From Drechmeria coniospora (lineage: Eukaryota > Ascomycota > Sordariomycetes > Hypocreales > Ophiocordycipitaceae): a stretch of DNA of 64,000 nucleotides. The stretch lies in contig NC_054391.1 in assembly GCF_001625195.1 (NCBI RefSeq), forward strand, positions 6,707,157-6,771,156, in the 5' to 3' direction. The position numbers and the translations under genes are program-made. Under the pieces are notes generated by a model. It saw only the letters and a program-made list of their open reading frames with translations, searched no databases and was not told where the DNA came from. Shown here one piece after another: positions 58,153-64,000 of the stretch (within the stretch, counting starts at the first letter, position 1; every line of letters begins with the position of its first letter).

Positions 58153-59141
58153 CATGAAGCCTGTCAAGGATAGGCAGCCATGACGATGGCGGGCTCAAGC
58201 CCAAATACCTACTCTAATCCACTTGTGCTCTTCGTACGTGTATCACGGGCAACCAGAGGAGGGGGAGGCGGAAGAGGAACCTGGTGAATGGATATCAGAC
58301 GATGACGTTCCCCCCACGTCGGTGTGTGTGTGGTTGGCCTACTTGGGTGGTTGAAGTACGGAGTAAATACAAGTACAAGTCAAGTACATGTACAAGTATT
58401 GCTCTGCTCTTGGTACTACGGAGTATTACTCCGTGCCAAGGCACAGGCTAGGAGCAAGTGTAATACAGTACAGTAAGTTAGTACTTACTACACTTGCGGC
58501 TTAGGACCCCCAAGTACTTACACGTTCACCTAGGTACCTAGTAATACTTGTACATGTACATGCAGGTGTGCTGTGAGTGTGCTGTGAATGTGCATGCAAG
58601 TACGGAGTACTGTACACCGACAATAGCAAGCAGCAAGTAATTATTACAGCACAAAGTACGCAGTGCAGAGTGCAGAGTAAGTACTTACAGCAACATGTGC
58701 ATGTAAGTACAACTACAACAACTTGCTGTAATTATTACATTTACGTACATGTGCTCCGTGCTCCGTACTCCGTCGACGGCTTCTCCATTCTCCGCACTTG
58801 CAAGTGCAGCACGTGTGTGCAATGTGCATGTACTTGCTTGTGGATGATGCGGATACGACTCCGTACATGTGCACAGGTACGGCAGACTTACTCGCAGCAT
58901 CACCTACAGGCACGGAGTGCTGCACCTACCACACCTGTACCGCCAAGTACTTGCTCGTGTACCTGCAGTACGGTGCAGTGCTTGTATCTACATGTACTAC
59001 TCCGTGGCATGCCCCCCTGCCCCGCCCGTTCACTCTGGCGAGATCCAGCGGCGATGCAGGCTCTCCACCACGGCTGCCCTGTCCGGTATGCTGCACGAAG
59101 CCCCGCCAATGAATGACCAGCGGCATTACTCGTACGTACAA

Positions 59142-59159
59142 CTACTAGGTACCTAGTAG
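59142..59159. repeat. Perfect 18-bp palindrome CTACTAGGTACCTAGTAG
   Basis: Second exact copy of the palindrome also found at 51886-51903. Confidence 0.93.
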
Positions 59160-60272
59160 CTGTACTGTATGCTCCCACCGCAGATGTACTTGCAAGCATG
59201 CATGCATGTACAGGCGTTTGCCTGTACTGTACTTTCTCCGTACGGTCCGCCCCCATCCACGCTGCGTACAAGCAAGTACATGAATTCATAACGGCACGAG
59301 TCTTGGAACGGAGGACTCCGTGCTTGTGCTTGTGCTTGTCCTCATGCAGGCACCCTTACCGGCGAAGCATCTGGAACAATGTTTCCAGAAGTACTCCGTA
59401 GGATGGCGAGGCCTCGTTTTCCGACTCCACAAGAGCAAGCGCATGCTTGTACTTAGTTGCAGCAGCACTTGCTCGGATTGTACCGGTGTGCAGCGAGCGT
59501 GGGTAAAGTGTACATGCAAGTACGCATCGTGTTTGAAAATCCAGCCAGAATCCTGCGGGCGACGACGAATATGCGATGACGGGCTACTGCAAGTGACTAC
59601 TTACTTGCTCATACTTGCGGAGTATACTGTATGCATGCACATGTACTCCGTATTGTTCTGTATTTCAGCGGTGCCATCAATTGCATGCACATGTAAGTAC
59701 GGATCCGGTGCAGCACGTACGTGTACAGTACATGCAAGTACTTACAGTACAGTGCTGACAACTACGGGTGCTCTCCCCTGTGGACTCTTGAGGCGCCTTC
59801 CCGGTACACAATCGTCATCCTGCTTCCTACTGTAATATCCCGTGCTAGGTACCTTGCTTTACTTGGCCTCGGACAGTATTACTCCCTCCGCTTGCTGCGC
59901 TATAATTTTCCTAGTATAACGCTCCGTGTACGAAGTCCTCCCTACAGTACTTGCATGACAGACGCGTGACATGCCAACGTGCACGCAAGCACATTTACCA
60001 GAGGCACCAGCGCAGACTTGCACAGCACGCGCACAGTACTGTTCATAGATGGGTACGTCTCGGGCGGCCGACAGTGTTGATGTACACTTACAGCACTCCG
60101 CACGAGCAGCACGTTGCGAGAACCAATTCCTTGACCTTGTACACCTACGCCCAAGCACATGCATCCGTGCTGTAAGTATAAGTAATTGCAGCACATGTAC
60201 TCTGCAGAAGCGGCAGCGCTACAGCTGGCCGCTACGATATTCGTGCCTTGCGGGGAAAATGCATGTGCTCCA

Positions 60273-60297
60273 GGGGGCGGGGGCGGGCGGGGCCGGG
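60273..60297 (+). repeat. G-rich tract, potential G-quadruplex
   Basis: Five G runs (5,5,3,4,3) separated by one or two C residues, about 60 bp before the 12-bp minisatellite. Confidence 0.75.
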
Positions 60298-60360
60298 ACC
60301 CCTGTTCGGCACCGAGAGTTTCTCGAAGCTCGCATTCACTCGCAGCAGATGCATGTACAT

Positions 60361-60480
60361 GTAGGTGTACTTGCATGTGTACTTGTAGGTGTACTTGTAG
60401 GTGTACTTGTAGGTGTACTTGTAGGTGTACTTGTAGGTGTACTTGTAGGTGTACTTGTACTTAGGTGTGCTTGTAGGTCT
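60361..60480. repeat. 12-bp minisatellite, unit GTAGGTGTACTT
   Basis: Eight consecutive 12-bp units from 60361 to 60456 (the second reads GCATGTGTACTT), then two degenerate copies. The unit is the reverse complement of the core of the 18-bp minisatellite at 51 kb. Confidence 0.93.
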
Positions 60481-63400
60481 TGTGAGTACCAAGTACTCCG
60501 TACTCCGTACTCCGTAGTTGTAGTGTACTTACTAACTTACACTTGCAAGAAAATAAACCTGGACGTAGCAAGTCATTCCAGCGCACTCCCCCAACTTAAC
60601 TGTGCGGTGCATGCGATACAAGCAGTGCGGATTACCACCACAACACCGAGCGCAGCACTATTGCAAGTACGTGCTGCAATGCCGTGCATGTGTTGGCCAT
60701 GCTCGCATGTTCGTCTGGGAGCTCAATGGATCCGGCGCCCGTGGCGAAGAATCCTGTCGCGCATGCATCGCTTACAAGCACGCGTGACGCGTACATGTAC
60801 GTACAACTAAAAGTACACCTCAGGGTCTCGTGGGTGGGTGACGGTGAGCAATGTCAAGATCCGGGGCCATGTTGCCGCCCGCTCATCGCTGATGCTGGCA
60901 TGTTCCCCTTTGGCGGGTGCGAGGCCGTTCGTTGTGCTGCAGCGTCCATCACGCCGTCCTCGTACGCGGAACCCGCCTCTACCCCATCCATGCTACCGTC
61001 ATCGGCGGCGCATGCGTGCAACGTTGGTTGCCACCATGACCTTGTCGTTTCTGGTTTGCCGCGGGCGCATGCTTGCTTTGCTGGAGCGGCCATTGTCTCG
61101 TTTCCTTGCACCATTGTGGTCCTTGCCGCCATGCACGCACGTACGTGCTGCACATGTACAGGTACGGCACCATTGACACCTACGAGTGCGGGCACAGTGC
61201 AAGTGTGCAGTACAGTAATAGAGCGGTGCTTAAAGTGCAGTACTCCGTAAGTGCCTGTGGTATTACTCTGCGCGACGAGCAGTCATCGGTACGTTCTGTT
61301 CTCTGTACTCCGTAAGTACTGTACAGTCAATGCCTACAAAGGTAGCGATAAATCAACCCCACTCCCAAAGGCGTGACACTCGGTTGCGATGATTTTCTTT
61401 TTCCTCGCCGCCGATGCAGCCCCATCGCGTCCACCTTCCAGGGCCGGCACGTAGGAGGACACCTACGGAGTACTTGTACAGTACTTGCACCTCCTACTTA
61501 CATGCACCATGAACGCTTGTGCTCCGTACACGATGCCTAATGCTTACTCCGCACCTACATGCGCTATCTTTTCGTAAATGATCCTTTGCTGACCTGGCGG
61601 GGCCACTCGTGGTCCTGGGGCTCGTGCATGAGCCGTGGAAGCTCGAGGCTGTACGGAGCACTCGTACGGAAGACGTCCGTCGTAGCGTTGCGAGTGCCTG
61701 TGTTCATGGTGCTCATTCTTCTCCAACGTGAACGTGGATGCACCATGCTCTGCACTCGGTACTCTGCACGAGCTTACTACTAGGTGCCTAGTAGATACCT
61801 ACTACCTACAGTACAGTAGGTACTGCACTTCATACAGCCAAGTGCCTGGTACTTCATTGTGGCACAGGTTTACTCTTCAGTACTTACGCACAGCACTTGC
61901 ATGTACATGTAATATATGTTAGTACCTGTAGTAAGTAGGTGTATGAGTGATACTTGGTCCGTACATGTACTCCGCCGCACGAGCACTCCGTTAAGTAGGT
62001 GCCGTATTACTTGTATGACGATGATGCTCACGGACACCTGCTGTGCAGTACTTAAGTGCTTACACTTGGATGAGAATAATTGCACGACCAAGCAAGGAAT
62101 ACAACATACTTTGCAAGTATAGGTACAAGTCAATGGCCTCTGCCTGGAAGTGGGCACCAGAGGGTGATGCACTCGCAGCATGTAACACAGTACCTGCACC
62201 GACATACTAGTAAGTATGTGCAGGTAGGTACTCCGTACTCGGTAGTGATATGTGCTTGTTGTCGTACGATACCTGCCAAGTGTCTGAACTCAACCAAGTG
62301 TACTTACTTACGGAGTAATAATACGGAGTACGTACTTGCATGCATTACTTACTTACACTGGCACCTACTTACTGTACTTACTTGCTTGCATACTTGTACA
62401 TGCACCGTGCTCGTATCGCGCATCGCTGCGGAGGAGAGGCGGGTGGAAGAGGCTTTCGGTATTGGTACCCATCCATATTATTGCATGCAGGTTCTTGCAT
62501 GCACCCTGAACTTTGTAAGTAGGTGTACTTTACTTACACGGAACGCCTTGCTACAACTGAGTGTACTACGTACATGTACCCAGAATGCAAGTATTCGTTC
62601 TTGTAAACCAGGCAGTTCGACCAACGCACCGGACACGGGTGGGGTTTGGGGCCATGGAAACGGCAACTCGGTCGCGAACCAAGAGGCATTGAAACGGCTA
62701 CCGTACTCTGTAGATGCTGGAGAACGACACGCAGGGTTGGGTCTATCAGTAGGTGTCAATACATGTACTTGCTTAGTATTGGTACTAAACTTTTCGACGG
62801 AGTACTACCGATAGAGTACTAGGTACACGTACGAAGTACTTATAGTACTGTACAGTAATACGGGTACAGGTGCCTGTTCGCACCTGTAGGTGCACAATTA
62901 CGATGCCAGAACGTACATGTAAGTACAGTACATGTACAAGCAAGAAAGTAAGTACTAGGTAATATCTATGCATGTATTATTACTTAAGAACTGAAGCCTA
63001 CAGGTGTCAGGCGTACATGGGAGCAAGTGCAAGTATGGAGACTAAAGTGCTCCCCGTACTTAAGTACCTGTCAGTACTAGGAAAGTCAGCCCGAGCGGAC
63101 CCAACAACACTGACTCGATTCTACCAGATTCTTGTAGGTACCGGTACTTGCTGCACATACAGTCAACATCGATCAGCACAGTGCGTTATTCGAACTTGCG
63201 TACTGTCACATCCGGCAGACAATGTACCGAGAAGCAACGTACGCAGCACTCGCCTGGCTGGTCACTTGCACAGTGTAGGCATGTAGCGTCCGTGTACTGA
63301 TACGTTGTACGTAAGGGCTTGCCATGTCGCCGGCTTCTTCGTATGGCGTAATATGGTGGTGATCCTTCCGTCCGCCTTCCATGGAACCTCCATTCTCAGC

Positions 63401-64000
63401 CCCAACCCCCGAGTCCGTCGACCGACGGCGGGGAGCGAGGCAAATCATTCCCAGCAATGGAACGCGCGCATGGACAAGGAGCGGACGAAGAACGGACAAG
63501 GTCGCGGATGCGGAGCAGAAGATGATATACAACTACACCTACATCTACAGTACACCCACCTGTGCAGTACAGCATTACTCCGTACCTTGTACTTGCGTAC
63601 GAGGTATGGAAAGATGGTCAAGTAAGTACTCCGTACTCCGTACAGTACCAAGGCGTTATTATAATACAGGCACAGATAATACTGTAAATGCACCGAGTAC
63701 GGAGTGCTGCGCCGAAAAAAAAACACCATGCACGTGCTCGTCGGCCGCCGTAATGCTTGCTTGACACAACGTTGGTACCTGTACTCCGTACTCCAACTGC
63801 ACCGGTACCAACCCTCCCAGTGCGTCTCCCCGCCGCCGAAAGTTCCTCCGCGGAGCCCATCGGTTTCCCTTCGCCTCCGCCATCGCCGCGTCGGGCAGTG
63901 CAAGTACGAGCTCGGCACAAAAAGGCAGCTTGTACCTAATGGACCATTGCCATGTCTTGTCGACGTAACGCTACCGAGACACCTCCCTGCCTTGCTCGAC

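Larger units (their letters stand above)
57827..64000. other. 6.2 kb gene-poor region, highest density of GTAC palindromic words
   Basis: It starts with the T-rich 3' flank of the polyQ gene (T runs about 57918-57947). No gene was recognised. It is packed with ACTCCGTAC/GTACGGAGT, TGTACATGTAC and CTAGGTACCTAG words and a 12-bp minisatellite at 60361-60480. No telomeric TTAGGG array is visible. Confidence 0.6.

Overview
The window looks like nuclear chromosomal DNA of a filamentous ascomycete, most likely a Sordariomycete (Hypocreales-like; this is an inference). The evidence is intron-bearing eukaryotic genes with short introns (50 to 109 bp) and GT...CTGAC/CTAAC...AG signals, GC-rich coding sequence, and a gene set typical of Pezizomycotina: a KipA kinesin, CYP51, a CCG-1/GRG-1 glucose-repressible peptide, verprolin, TAF7, a GAR2/nucleolin-like protein, dolichyldiphosphatase and an NAD kinase. 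No plasmid, virus, intact transposon or CRISPR array was seen.

Layout. At 1-2.6 kb is the 3' part of a kinesin-7 gene (+). After a 4 kb spacer comes a type II membrane GT23-like glycosyltransferase (+, 6.7-8.6 kb), then TAF7 (+, 9.5-11.2 kb). A minus-strand block follows: a coiled-coil protein (11.6-12.6 kb), CYP51 lanosterol 14-alpha-demethylase (13.4-15.1 kb), a single-pass membrane protein of unknown function (16.8-18.3 kb) and the nucleolin-like RNA-binding protein (20.5-22.0 kb). A divergent promoter separates the last from a complex I NDUFB10-type subunit and mitochondrial ribosomal protein mL54 (both +). Verprolin/WIP (-) and dolichyldiphosphatase (+) are again divergent. Next are a seven-TM receptor-like protein (-, 28.0-30.1 kb), the small stress/clock gene grg-1/ccg-1 (+, 34.2 kb), an EBP-family sterol-isomerase-like protein (-), two identical tRNA-Ser(AGA) genes (-), NAD kinase (-, 36.7-38.9 kb) and a ketohexokinase-like PfkB sugar kinase in six exons (+, 40.3-41.7 kb).

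From 41.7 kb to the end the gene density collapses. One polyglutamine protein gene (56.5-57.8 kb) sits between a 14.7 kb and a 6.2 kb stretch where no conserved coding sequence is apparent. These stretches, and the longer spacers among the genes, are filled with a recurrent vocabulary of short palindromic words (GTACGGAGTAC/GTACTCCGTAC and CTAGGTACCTAG), minisatellites with a shared core, and microsatellites. This is the most unusual structural feature of the window.

The genes do not form an operon or a metabolic cluster. Functional links are general: CYP51 and the EBP-family protein relate to sterols, the kinesin and verprolin to polarized growth and cytoskeleton, NDUFB10 and mL54 to mitochondria, dolichyldiphosphatase and the GT23-like enzyme to glycosylation. 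Exon coordinates were worked out by hand from splice motifs, phase and family resemblance. No alignment or transcript evidence was available.
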